64,000 nt of DNA, from contig JAUICJ010000004.1 in the NCBI GenBank assembly GCA_030427925.1, forward strand, positions 62,001 through 126,000. Direction: 5' to 3'. The DNA is from Bacteroidia bacterium (GTDB lineage: Bacteria > Bacteroidota > Bacteroidia > Flavobacteriales_D > Sanyastnellaceae). The stretch's first letter is position 1. Every line of letters begins with the position of its first letter. Shown one piece after another: positions 34,734 to 43,255 of the stretch. The notes beneath the pieces were generated by a model. It ran no database searches, was not told the DNA's origin, and saw only the letters and a program-made list of their open reading frames with translations. The translations under genes and the position numbers were made by a program.

Positions 34734-36103
34734 TGCGTCAACAACCAGCTGCGCGCCGCGGCCTCTGCTTCGGCCCGGGGCGCAATTTCATTGGGCATCC
34801 ATGTCCCCGCATTCCAGCCGGCGGTTCGGTTCACCCAAACGCGCATCGCGGCGCATTGAACGGGCAATCCCGAGGCGGGCAGCGTCCAACTCACCGCGTG
34901 TGCACACGTGCCCGAATTCCCCGTCAATGCCGGTTCGCCGAACGTTTGCATGCGCTCTTGGTTCGAGGCCCAAACCACGAAATGGGCAGCCGTCGAGGCC
35001 GTTCCTCCATCGACCAGGACCGCCACGGTTCCGCGGTAGGGGCGCTTGGTAGGCGGGATGGGGCGCAAGGCACCTTCCCAAACGGTGCCCGGCGCCAAGG
35101 TATCCACCTCGATGCGCCACGCTGCCCACCGGTCGCTCGCCGCCCAGCGCGCTCGTGTGCGCGGGCTTGCCAAGGCAAAATCCGGAGCGAAGGCTTTCCC
35201 TGCAACTTCCGACGCCCGGAATTCAATTCGGTCCATGAGCGGGTCAGGTTCCAGCAGGAATCCCTGCACGAGGCGTTCCATGCGGGAAAAAGACCCTCCG
35301 GAATTTCCGCGCAAATCGAGAACGACTCCTTCCGGGCTTCGTCGGCGAATGCGGCGCAGGCTCCTGCGAAGGACGCGTCGGAACCGATCGTCGTCTCCTC
35401 GGTTGAAGGATGCGATGCGAAGGGCAGCAGGGGAGGCCGTGAAATCCACTGAAATTCCGACATCGCGGCGCTTCGGCGAGCGCGTTTCGGCCGTTGCGCG
35501 CACGGCCCACTTGACGCTGTCGTTCCGCACCACCAAGATCCCGCTCGGTGAGCCCGGTGCCGGAACCGCTGCGACCCAAGGCCAGAGCCGCTCGGCTCGG
35601 CGGTAATGGGTTTGGCGCACAAAACCCTCCGACGAAAGCATGCCACGGGCGTTTTCCAGAACGGCGCGTGCACTCCAACCGCCGATCGAATCGATGGGCG
35701 TTCCAGGTGGGATGACTCGGGATTGCGCAACGGATATGCGGCCCCCTTCGAGCGTGATTTGGCCTGGAAAACGGCCCCAAGTGGCCTCCATCTCGGGAAG
35801 GAGCTTGCGCCAATCCAACCCCGTGTGGCTGTCTCCCCACGTCGCCATCGCCTCACCCACGACCCGGGCAAACATCCAGGCAGATGCCCCGGCTTTCAAT
35901 TGGTTCGAGGCCCTCCGAATCGCGCCTTGCAGGATGAGGCTGTCGCTGGTGAGGCCAGCAGGATGCGTGGCCAACATCCAGTCTTCCAGCGCAGCCAAAT
36001 CCGCCGACGCCTCCTCGGGGGTAACAAACCGTTCGAGCAACGGCAACGTATCCTGTGCCGGGGCCCAGGACGCAATCAACAGGAAGGGGAGCAGCCAGCG
36101 CAT
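34730..36103 (-). CDS. Exported S41-family (C-terminal processing-like) peptidase
   Basis: A 457-aa protein with a signal peptide (MRWLLPFLLIASWAPAQ). The N-terminal helical region has LEDWMLATHPAGLTSDS, seen in Bacteroidota S41 proteins. The catalytic domain has GVVLDLRGNSGGSFSRME and the Ser-containing VLVDGGTASTAAHF; the Lys partner is not obvious. A PDZ-like region may lie at ~120-200 (GGRISVAQSRVIPPGTPIDS). It probably cleaves periplasmic or surface proteins. It sits 3 nt downstream of paaZ and overlaps the small secreted gene. Confidence 0.85.
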   Translation of the reverse strand: MRWLLPFLLIASWAPAQDTLPLLERFVTPEEASADLAALEDWMLATHPAGLTSDSLILQGAIRRASNQLKAGASAWMFARVVGEAMATWGDSHTGLDWRKLLPEMEATWGRFPGQITLEGGRISVAQSRVIPPGTPIDSIGGWSARAVLENARGMLSSEGFVRQTHYRRAERLWPWVAAVPAPGSPSGILVVRNDSVKWAVRATAETRSPKRRDVGISVDFTASPAALRIASFNRGDDDRFRRVLRRSLRRIRRRSPEGVVLDLRGNSGGSFSRMERLVQGFLLEPDPLMDRIEFRASEVAGKAFAPDFALASPRTRARWAASDRWAAWRIEVDTLAPGTVWEGALRPIPPTKRPYRGTVAVLVDGGTASTAAHFVVWASNQERMQTFGEPALTGNSGTCAHAVSWTLPASGLPVQCAAMRVWVNRTAGWNAGTWMPNEIAPRAEAEAAARSWLLTQ

Positions 36104-36106
36104 GAA

Positions 36107-38167
36107 TCAGGATTGGTCCTTCATTTTCACCATGGTCAAGATGGTGGCCAACGCCACGGTTTCACCGGTTTCGTCGTACACGTCTACGAGGAACTTCACG
36201 ATGCCCTTCGCCACGTCGCCTTCGTCGCGCTTTTCCTGCGCCACCTTTTCCTTGACCGTTAACCGAACGCCGAGGGTGGTTCCCGGATAAACGGGCTTCG
36301 TGAAACGGGCCTCTTCGATGCCATAATTGAGCAGCACGGGGCCTTTCTTTGGGTCGACGAACAATCCCGCGGCTTTGCTCAACACGAAGTAACCGTGGGC
36401 CACGCGCCGTTCGAACACGGTTCCCTCCAAGCTGGTCTCGTCCATGTGGGCGTAGAAATTGTCGCCGCTGACGTTCGCGAAGTTGACAATGTCGGCTTCC
36501 GTGACCGTGTGCTTGTGGGTGGTGACCGTTTCGCCGATCACGAGGTCTTCGAAGTGCTTTCGGAAGGCATGCGGTTCGGATTCGGGCTGGGCTCCCCCCG
36601 GCTGGTATTGCTGCGTGATGGCGGTGAGCATGGTCGGCGAGCCTTGAATGGCGGTGCGCTGCATGTAGTGCTTGATTCCGCGCAGACCTCCCATTTCTTC
36701 GCCGCCACCCGCGCGACCGGGACCGCCGTGAACCAGCGAGGGGAGGGGGGAGCCGTGCCCCGTGGATTCTTTCGCGCAATCGCGGTCAAGCACCAGCATG
36801 CGACCGTGCATCGAGGCCGCACCGTAGACGAATTGCTGCGCTTCCGCGCTGTCGTGGGTGGTGATGGAACAGCAGAGCGAGCCGCGTCCCTTTTTGGCCA
36901 AAACCGAGGCCTCCTCCACGTCGTCGTACGCCATCAACGTGCTCACGGGACCGAAAGCCTCCACCTCGTGGCAGTTGACCGCCTCCATCGGACGATCGGT
37001 CCGAAAGACCATGGGCGCCATGAACGCACCGGCGCTGGCAGTGGACGAAACGAACTCCACGTCCGGGTTGAACACGAGTTCGGCTTCCTCGGCAAGGCGG
37101 GCGGCTTGAGCGCGCACTTCGGCCACTTGATCTTTGCTGACCAGCGCCCCCATGCGCACGCCCTCTTCTCGCGGGTCTCCGATGACGGTTTTCGCAAGTG
37201 CCGCGATGAGGGCTTCTTGCGTCGCGTCCATGAGGTGTCGGGGCACGAGGATGCGGCGGACGGCGGTGCATTTTTGGCCACATTTCACGGTCATTTCCTT
37301 CCTCACCTCTTTGATGAACAGGTCAAACTCGGGATCCCCAGGCTCCACCGTGGCCCCCAAGACCGCGGCATTCAGCGAATCGGCTTCCAAATTGAAGGGC
37401 ACCGAATGTTCCTGGATGCGCGCAGACTGCCGCAACTTCTTCCCCGTGCTCGCGCTTCCCGTGAACGTCACAACATCGCGTTCGTCCACGTGGTCGAGGA
37501 TGTCCCGTGCACTGCCACACACCCATTGCAACGCCCCATCGGGTAAGATGCCACTGGCCACGATTTCGCGGCAAACCGCCTCCGTCAAGAAACTCGTACC
37601 CGTCGCGGGTTTCACGATGCAGGGAACCCCAGCCAACCAATTCACGGCAGCCTTTTCGAGCATTCCCCAAACGGGAAAGTTGAACGCATTGATGTGAACG
37701 GCAACGCCCTCCTTCGGTGTCAGCAAATGGTGCCCACTGAACGAGCCGCCCTTGCTCAGTCCCAACGATTCGCCGTCCAAAGCGAACGGTGTGTCCGGCA
37801 ATTTTCGTCGCAAGCTGGCGTAGCTGAACAGGTTGCCGATGCCTCCTTCAATGTCAATCCAAGCGTCCGCGCGGGTGGCACCGGTGGCCCAGCTGATTTG
37901 GTAAAACACCTCCTTCTTTGCATGCAAATGCAACGCCAATCGCTTCAGCATGCGACCTCGCTCTTGAAACGTCATCTTGCGCAAGGCCAAATTCCCCACC
38001 GACCGGGCATAATTATAAGCACCTCCAAGGTCCAATCCCTCGGTGCTCGTCAACGCAACGACTTCGCCGGTCAGGGCACTATATATAGGTGTCGCATTCG
38101 CGGCATTCGCATTATCAATGAGTTGACCTTGCAGGCCGTGGACGAGGTGGGATGGGGAGGTGGACAT
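36107..38167 (-). CDS. paaZ: PaaZ: oxepin-CoA hydrolase / 3-oxo-5,6-didehydrosuberyl-CoA semialdehyde dehydrogenase
   Basis: The 686-aa bifunctional enzyme opens and oxidises the ring-cleaved oxepin-CoA in the phenylacetate pathway. Residues ~1-530 are an aldehyde dehydrogenase: NLEADSLNAAVLG, the catalytic Cys in GQKCTAVRRI, and GGGEEMGGLRGIKHYMQRTA near the domain end. Residues ~540-686 are a MaoC-like (R)-hydratase with ADIVNFANVSGDNFYAHMDE, the hot-dog catalytic Asp/His pair. The length equals typical PaaZ. The start ATG 38167 follows a TAAATTTGG promoter box. It heads a five-gene minus-strand operon. Confidence 0.95.
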   Translation of the reverse strand: MSTSPSHLVHGLQGQLIDNANAANATPIYSALTGEVVALTSTEGLDLGGAYNYARSVGNLALRKMTFQERGRMLKRLALHLHAKKEVFYQISWATGATRADAWIDIEGGIGNLFSYASLRRKLPDTPFALDGESLGLSKGGSFSGHHLLTPKEGVAVHINAFNFPVWGMLEKAAVNWLAGVPCIVKPATGTSFLTEAVCREIVASGILPDGALQWVCGSARDILDHVDERDVVTFTGSASTGKKLRQSARIQEHSVPFNLEADSLNAAVLGATVEPGDPEFDLFIKEVRKEMTVKCGQKCTAVRRILVPRHLMDATQEALIAALAKTVIGDPREEGVRMGALVSKDQVAEVRAQAARLAEEAELVFNPDVEFVSSTASAGAFMAPMVFRTDRPMEAVNCHEVEAFGPVSTLMAYDDVEEASVLAKKGRGSLCCSITTHDSAEAQQFVYGAASMHGRMLVLDRDCAKESTGHGSPLPSLVHGGPGRAGGGEEMGGLRGIKHYMQRTAIQGSPTMLTAITQQYQPGGAQPESEPHAFRKHFEDLVIGETVTTHKHTVTEADIVNFANVSGDNFYAHMDETSLEGTVFERRVAHGYFVLSKAAGLFVDPKKGPVLLNYGIEEARFTKPVYPGTTLGVRLTVKEKVAQEKRDEGDVAKGIVKFLVDVYDETGETVALATILTMVKMKDQS

Positions 38168-38187
38168 GCTCAGGATTTTTCTTCGGA

Positions 38188-38196
38188 CCAAATTTA
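38188..38196 (-). promoter_or_regulatory. paaZ operon promoter -7 box (TAAATTTGG)
   Basis: Minus-strand TAAATTTGG matches TAnnTTTG and lies 20 nt from the paaZ ATG. It is the only convincing box for the five-gene block down to 30119. Confidence 0.55.
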
Positions 38197-38418
38197 CAAG
38201 CAGAATGCCCGTTCATCCGTCTGGCGCCCCAACCGTTTCGATTTCGCAGAATCTGTCGTATATTTAAGGTGTTTGAACCCAAAACGGGGGGCATCTACTG
38301 AACGACACGCCACTTCATGCTGGAACCTTCGCTTCACTTAATGAACGTGCATCAATCCTTTGTCGACGCGATATTGACATCCGTCTATGAATTTTTTGTT
38401 AAGTTCATCGGGAGAAAG

Positions 38419-38450
38419 TTGGGATTTATGGAATCTCCTGCTTATCTTAG
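38419..38450 (+). promoter_or_regulatory. Promoter of the T9SS protein gene (TTG - 21 nt - TATCTTAG)
   Basis: TTG at 38419-38421 and TATCTTAG at 38443-38450 are spaced like the Bacteroidota -33/-7 pair. The predicted 5' leader is ~45-50 nt, AT-rich. The rest of 38197-38502 holds no gene. Confidence 0.45.
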
Positions 38451-38502
38451 TCGGCGTATGTTCAAACAGGACTTAATCAGAAACATCTAACTACACAATC
38501 AC

Positions 38503-39471
38503 ATGAAGAACCTTTTCACACTCGCAGCGGCGTTGTTCCTCGGATACGGGGCGAGCGCCAGCAACGTTGAGTTGGTCGTAGAAGCCGTTGATAACGGCGG
38601 CCAAGTTGAAGGAAACACGTACCGCGTTTACGCCGTGCTTCCCTCTGCTGAACACTCATTGCACGCGGTCTTTGCTGACGGAGAGCACGTTTTGAACGTG
38701 GCCACCACGGGATCATTCTTCCAACACCAGTACGGAAGCTTCTCGTCTTTGGACGTCAACGAGCAGATTGTGTCGTTGGATGCTTCTTTGGCTTTCGATA
38801 CCTGGGTCACCATTGGTGCCCGCAACAGCAACAACAACAACCTCTGGACGGTTGGCATCGATTACAACGAATTCCTCAGCGGAAACGAGTTGACGGTGAC
38901 CGATGGTGCTTGGTTCGTCGTTCCTACCGACGTTCAAGCAGCAGCTGAGTCTGGAAACCGCGTGTTGCTCATGCAATTGACCACGGATGGTACTGCAACG
39001 GGTGTCATCAACCTGCAGGGTTGGGACGCTGAAGGTGCTGCGTGGCGCGCTCACGACTTGACGTTCACGTCTGAGGACGCAAAAGTGTTCGGTTGCACCG
39101 ATGCTACGGCTGCCAACTACAACGTTGAAGCCACTTACAACGATGGTTCTTGCACCGGCCAAAACAACGGTCCGGCTGCTGGATTCACGAACGTTGATGC
39201 TACGACGTCTTGGAGCATCTTCCCGAACCCGGTGTTCGAAAGCACCTTCAGCCTGAAGTTCGATCGCGAGTTGAACCTCGGCGGTGAGAACATCGTGTTG
39301 GAAGTGACGGACATGTCAGGCAAGATTGCGATGGCTCAAGAGATTGCTCAGGAGAACATCGTCGGCGGTAACCGCATTGTGGTCAAGCACGACCTCGCTG
39401 CAGGTAACTACATGGTTTCTGTCAAGCACACGAACTTTACGGACGCTCAGAACATCGTTGTTACTCGCTAA
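38503..39471 (+). CDS. T9SS type A sorting-domain protein with one ACNYN-type module
   Basis: A 322-aa secreted protein. Signal peptide MKNLFTLAAALFLGYGASA. Residues ~20-190 form a beta-rich domain of unknown family (VELVVEAVDNGGQVEGNTYR onward). At ~195-213 is a single module GCTDATAANYNVEATYNDGS, the same type as the 22-copy protein at 17525. The C-terminal ~85 residues (WSIFPNPVFESTFSLKF to GNYMVSVKH) are the type A sorting domain. Codon use and the strong promoter and terminator suggest it is well expressed. Confidence 0.88.
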   Translation: MKNLFTLAAALFLGYGASASNVELVVEAVDNGGQVEGNTYRVYAVLPSAEHSLHAVFADGEHVLNVATTGSFFQHQYGSFSSLDVNEQIVSLDASLAFDTWVTIGARNSNNNNLWTVGIDYNEFLSGNELTVTDGAWFVVPTDVQAAAESGNRVLLMQLTTDGTATGVINLQGWDAEGAAWRAHDLTFTSEDAKVFGCTDATAANYNVEATYNDGSCTGQNNGPAAGFTNVDATTSWSIFPNPVFESTFSLKFDRELNLGGENIVLEVTDMSGKIAMAQEIAQENIVGGNRIVVKHDLAAGNYMVSVKHTNFTDAQNIVVTR

Positions 39472-39516
39472 TCTGAGGAGTTTTTGACGATCCTGTTCGG
39501 ACGATAATACAGCTTT

Positions 39517-39544
39517 AAAGAGGGACTTCGGTCCCTCTTTTTTT
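39517..39544 (+). terminator. Rho-independent terminator with UUCG loop
   Basis: AAAGAGGGAC and GTCCCTCTTT pair perfectly around TTCG, followed by T residues, 45 nt after the stop codon. Confidence 0.9.
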
Positions 39545-39557
39545 ATGGTGCCTACTG

Positions 39558-39565
39558 TACCTTGC
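39558..39565 (+). promoter_or_regulatory. PhoD-like gene promoter -7-like box (TACCTTGC)
   Basis: TGTACCTTGCGGCC precedes the ATG at 39570 by 4 nt and is identical in its core to the RRM gene box at 17080. Confidence 0.45.
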
Positions 39566-39569
39566 GGCC

Positions 39570-40904
39570 ATGAACAGTCAACTGACGATGCTGGCGGCAG
39601 TGGCCGCATTTGCTGCGGGATGCCAAGCTCCCACGACGACCGATCAAGCGTCGCCTTCACAATTGGCATGCTCGTCGATGCTCGGGTACGTCGACATGCG
39701 CGCAGCCCAGGTTTGGTGCCAATTCTCGGAGGTGGATGCGCCATCACAATGGCATGTTTTCCAGGAAGGAAAAGACAGCTTGGTGACGTCAGCTGACGTG
39801 CTGATCGGAGATTTCCAAACGGCCACAACCGAATTGTCGCTGCTTGAGCCTGGAACGAAGTACGAAGCAATTTTGGTCTCGGGGGGAGTGTCCCTCGACA
39901 CCTTGGTTTTCTCCACGCAGCCGCTTTGGGATTTTCGAACGGATCCTCCAGCCTTCAAAGTGCTGGCAGGAAGTTGCGCATACATCAATGAGCCGGAATA
40001 CGACCGACCGGGCAAGGGGTATGGAGGAGAGTACGAGATTTTTGAAACCATGAGCGAAGCGCATGGGGACCTCATGGTCTGGCTCGGCGACAACATTTAC
40101 TTGCGTGAAGTTGATTTTGGAAGCTACGCGGGATTTGGACATCGCTACACCCACATGAGGTCTACACCCGAATTGCAGAAGCTTTTGGGGGCCATGCCGC
40201 ATGTGGCGATTTGGGACGATCACGATTTTGGACCGAACGATTGCGATGGTTACTTCGTCCGGAAAGCCTGGTCGCAGCAGGCTTTTGAGTCGTTTTGGGC
40301 AAATCCGAGTTATGGCTTGCCTGGAAGCCAAGGAGGCATCACCACCCAGTTCCGTTTCATGGACGTGGACTTCTTCCTGCTCGACAACCGCTACCATCGG
40401 GTGAATCATCACAACGCTACGCAACAACCCCAGATATTGGGTAAGGAGCAACTGGATTGGCTCATGGGGGCCCTGTCGGCGAGCCGCGCCCCGTTTAAAA
40501 TCGTAGCGGTTGGTGGTCAAGTCCTTTCCGACGCGGCCATCTACGAAAACCACGCACAATTCCCGGAAGAGCGCAATGAGTTGCTCAGGCGCATCGATGA
40601 GGAAGACATTCGCGGCGTCATTTTCTTATCCGGAGATCGACACAATGGCGAATTGACCCGACTGCAACTGCCAGGTGGGAATTGGGTGTATGATTTGACT
40701 TCAAGTCCGCTGACTAGCGGAAGTTATGATCACAGCGATGAACCCAATTCACTGAGGGTGCCAGGTACCATGATCGGTGTTCGGCATTTTGCTGAATTGA
40801 ATTTCTCTGGTCCGCGAAAGGACCGCAGTTTGGAAATCATCATGCGAGGTGTCCACGGAGATACCTTGTGGACCCAGGCCCTTCGAGCGAAGGAACTGCA
40901 TTGA
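39570..40904 (+). CDS. PhoD-like metallophosphatase lipoprotein
   Basis: The 444-aa protein has a lipoprotein leader (LTMLAAVAAFAAGCQ). It contains the PhoD-type metallophosphatase domain: VLAGSCAYI, MVWLGDNIYL (metal ligands D and N), AIWDDHDFGPND, and ISGD-like FLSGDRHNGEL. The N-terminal ~45-130 region is the Ig-like PhoD_N strand domain. Family members are phosphodiesterase/phosphomonoesterases needing Ca and Fe. It probably scavenges phosphate at the outer membrane. It ends directly against the convergent small gene (0-bp gap). Confidence 0.9.
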   Translation: MNSQLTMLAAVAAFAAGCQAPTTTDQASPSQLACSSMLGYVDMRAAQVWCQFSEVDAPSQWHVFQEGKDSLVTSADVLIGDFQTATTELSLLEPGTKYEAILVSGGVSLDTLVFSTQPLWDFRTDPPAFKVLAGSCAYINEPEYDRPGKGYGGEYEIFETMSEAHGDLMVWLGDNIYLREVDFGSYAGFGHRYTHMRSTPELQKLLGAMPHVAIWDDHDFGPNDCDGYFVRKAWSQQAFESFWANPSYGLPGSQGGITTQFRFMDVDFFLLDNRYHRVNHHNATQQPQILGKEQLDWLMGALSASRAPFKIVAVGGQVLSDAAIYENHAQFPEERNELLRRIDEEDIRGVIFLSGDRHNGELTRLQLPGGNWVYDLTSSPLTSGSYDHSDEPNSLRVPGTMIGVRHFAELNFSGPRKDRSLEIIMRGVHGDTLWTQALRAKELH

Positions 40905-41129
40905 TTACCAATCGTCGTCGAGCAGGAAATCGGTGTTCTTGTACCTCGATTCCAGCTTGATGAGGTAATTGACCCCTTCAAGGTGGATGCGAAGGGCTTT
41001 GTAGATGAGGTTCTTTCCTGGGACTTCGATTTCGAAGGTTTCGTCTTCGTATCCGTCGGGATACAGCTCCGAGAGGGCAGAACGCACCTGCATGGGCAAG
41101 TTTTTGTAAGCGACGATGAGATTTCTCAT
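40905..41129 (-). CDS. Small conserved Bacteroidota protein
   Basis: A 74-aa acidic protein beginning MRNLIVAYKNLPMQVRSALS, with YPDGYEDETFEIEVPGKNLI in the middle and an acidic LLDDDW end. Bacteroidota genomes carry small proteins with this start (M-K/R-N-L-I-x-x-Y-K-N-L-P). Function unknown. An ATG four codons upstream (41141) is equally possible. The 3' end abuts the PhoD-like gene; the start is divergent from the CDO-methyltransferase gene. Confidence 0.7.
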   Translation of the reverse strand: MRNLIVAYKNLPMQVRSALSELYPDGYEDETFEIEVPGKNLIYKALRIHLEGVNYLIKLESRYKNTDFLLDDDW

Positions 41130-41221
41130 GGCAATGGACATTGAATTGACTTGTTGTTGAGCCCATTACGGAGATGGAAGCCAAATGGTTTCAGATGCGG
41201 ATGAACAGGCACCTTGAATTG

Positions 41222-41229
41222 TAACTTGC
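41222..41229 (+). promoter_or_regulatory. CDO-methyltransferase promoter -7-like box (TAACTTGC)
   Basis: TAACTTGC ends 5 nt before the ATG at 41235, a one-base-shorter form of TAnnTTTGC. Confidence 0.4.
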
Positions 41230-41234
41230 AGGTG

Positions 41235-42614
41235 ATGTTTGATTTTCAAGAATTGTTGCGCAGGGCCGAAGCATTCACATCAGGTGAGCCTTCCATGGAG
41301 GAACTGGGCGAGTGGGTTTTTCAACAGGATTGGTCGCAATTGGCGTGGAAGCATGCCCTTCCACAATGGGAAGAGGACGAAGCATATTCCAGGAACATTT
41401 TGGCCCTCGAGCCATTCGAAGTGGCGTTGTTGCGCTGGAAGCCAGGAGCAGAAAGTGCGGTGCACCTTCATGAAGGATTTTGGGGCTTCGTGGTTTGCTT
41501 GTCCGGTCAATTGGAGCATCACGGTTTCCGATATCAAAGTGGCAGGTTGACGCTGGAGGACCGGGTTGTGGCGTTCGAGGGCGGGGTGTTGGCCGAGCCC
41601 GATGGAACGGTTCACCGCTTGGTGAATGGAAGCGCCGATGAGCCACTTGTCACCTTGCACCTCTACTCGCCTGCGCTGGCGGATTTGGGCGGATTGCAGT
41701 TGTTTGATGTGGATCACCGCCATGTCTTTACGTTGGCCGCTTCTGCTCCCGCTGCGGTGCTGGGATTGGCCCCTGATCAATACGAGTCGGTTGAACGCGA
41801 TGCGTTTGTTTTGGAAGAGGGGGAAGTTTTGACCACCCATGTCATTACCCCCGTGGTTCCCAAACCCGCGTCCAAGCGAGTGAGGCAATTGCTTTCCGCT
41901 TATTATCGTGAGCAAGCGCAAGATTACGATCGGCTTGATCAATCCGATGAACGGCGCCGCGAATACACGCAAGGCATCAACGCTTGCATCGCCGAGCACT
42001 TGCAAGGACTGAATGACGAGCAACCCATTCGGCGCGTGCTCGATGTCGGATGTGGCACCGGACGGCGTGCTCGGGAAATCCGCGAGTTGAGCGGGTTGGA
42101 CTACCGCTTGTTGGGCACGGATTTGAGTCCAGAAATGCGGGCAATTGCAGCGGAACGCGGGTTGGAAATGCACGACGGGTTTTGGGAGGGAACCTCTGGC
42201 CTGAACGCGTTGGACGCCATTACTTTTTTGTATGCATTCAGCCACTTGGTCACGCCGATTGAACGGCAAGAAGCCTTGGTGAAATTGCGTTCCGCATTGC
42301 GTCCGGGAGGCATGCTGTTCATCGATGTGTTCAACCGAGAAGACCCGCACGAATGGGGGCCGCAATTGGTTGAGGATTTCGATTCTTGGTACTTGGGCCA
42401 ACAAGGGTACGATGCGGGGGATGTTTTTTATTCCCGCACGGGGAGCAAGGAATTGGCCTTTTTGCACTACACCAATGAACAGGAAATGACCGAGTTGCTC
42501 GAGCAGGCAGGCTTCAGCCAAATCGAATGCACGCGCATCGGGTACGCTCACAAGCCAGGTCAGGAGGTCGAAGAAGGAGGGAGCTTGATGTTTTATGCCA
42601 AAAACCCCATCTGA
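41235..42614 (+). CDS. Cysteine dioxygenase fused to a class I SAM methyltransferase
   Basis: A 459-aa cytoplasmic fusion. Residues ~35-200 are a cysteine-dioxygenase cupin. HLH at 77-79 and H127 form the iron triad. R53 in YSRN matches the cysteine-carboxylate Arg60 of rat CDO, and Y144 lies 17 residues after H127, as Tyr157 does after His140. The crosslink Cys position (+5 from the second His) is Gly84, as in bacterial CDOs. Residues ~222-459 are a methyltransferase with YYREQAQDYDRL, DVGCGTGRRAREI at 270, and GTDLSPEM. The CDO half should make cysteine sulfinate; the methyl acceptor is unknown. It overlaps pdxH by one base (TGATG). Confidence 0.88.
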   Translation: MFDFQELLRRAEAFTSGEPSMEELGEWVFQQDWSQLAWKHALPQWEEDEAYSRNILALEPFEVALLRWKPGAESAVHLHEGFWGFVVCLSGQLEHHGFRYQSGRLTLEDRVVAFEGGVLAEPDGTVHRLVNGSADEPLVTLHLYSPALADLGGLQLFDVDHRHVFTLAASAPAAVLGLAPDQYESVERDAFVLEEGEVLTTHVITPVVPKPASKRVRQLLSAYYREQAQDYDRLDQSDERRREYTQGINACIAEHLQGLNDEQPIRRVLDVGCGTGRRAREIRELSGLDYRLLGTDLSPEMRAIAAERGLEMHDGFWEGTSGLNALDAITFLYAFSHLVTPIERQEALVKLRSALRPGGMLFIDVFNREDPHEWGPQLVEDFDSWYLGQQGYDAGDVFYSRTGSKELAFLHYTNEQEMTELLEQAGFSQIECTRIGYAHKPGQEVEEGGSLMFYAKNPI

Positions 42615-43255
42615 TGAAGCAATTGCACGGAGTGAGAAAAGAGTACACGAGCCATGAGTTGCTCCGGTCGTCGTTGCCAGCGACGCCCGTTGAATTGTTG
42701 AATGAATGGTTTGAAGCTGCGCGCGGAGTCAATCCTTCTGAGTTCAATGCGATGTGCCTTTCGACCGTGGATGCGGAGGGTCGTCCGGATGCCCGCATGG
42801 TGCTGGCAAAGGATGTCAATTCCATGGGGGTCTCCTTTTTTACGAACGGTGATTCACAGAAGGGTCTTCAATTGAAGGCTCAACCATTTGCAGCGTTGAC
42901 CTTTTACTGGCCTGAGTTGGAGCGTCAAGTTCGCATTCGAGGTGGGGTAGCCCCGCTCAGTTCGGAAGAGAACGACGCCTACTTCCAAAGCCGTCCTCGA
43001 GCCAGCCAAATGGGGGCTTGGGCCTCGAACCAAAGCCGTCCGACCGACGGCCCCGATGACTTGCAGGCCCAATTCGAATCCATTGAAAAGCGGTTTGCAG
43101 GACAGGAACCCATTCAACGCCCACCCCATTGGGGGGGATTTCGAGTCGCACTTGGGGAGGTGGAGTTTTGGCAAGGACGACCGAGTCGGTTGCACCACCG
43201 CTGGCGGTTTCGACAAGTCGAAGGGCAGTGGACCGTTGAGGGCCTTCAACCTTAA
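42614..43255 (+). CDS. pdxH: Pyridoxamine/pyridoxine 5'-phosphate oxidase
   Basis: FMN enzyme that oxidises PNP or PMP to PLP. 213 aa, the usual length. Family features are the split-barrel FMN-binding strands (MCLSTVDAEGRPDARMVLAK, then GVSFFTNGDSQKGLQL), the substrate-binding RGGVAPLSSEENDAYFQSRP and WASNQS, and the C-terminal signature FWQGRPSRLHHR. Start ATG 42614 overlaps the stop of the CDO-methyltransferase gene, so translation is coupled. The stop overlaps the convergent rlmI-like gene (TTAA shared). Confidence 0.96.
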   Translation: MKQLHGVRKEYTSHELLRSSLPATPVELLNEWFEAARGVNPSEFNAMCLSTVDAEGRPDARMVLAKDVNSMGVSFFTNGDSQKGLQLKAQPFAALTFYWPELERQVRIRGGVAPLSSEENDAYFQSRPRASQMGAWASNQSRPTDGPDDLQAQFESIEKRFAGQEPIQRPPHWGGFRVALGEVEFWQGRPSRLHHRWRFRQVEGQWTVEGLQP

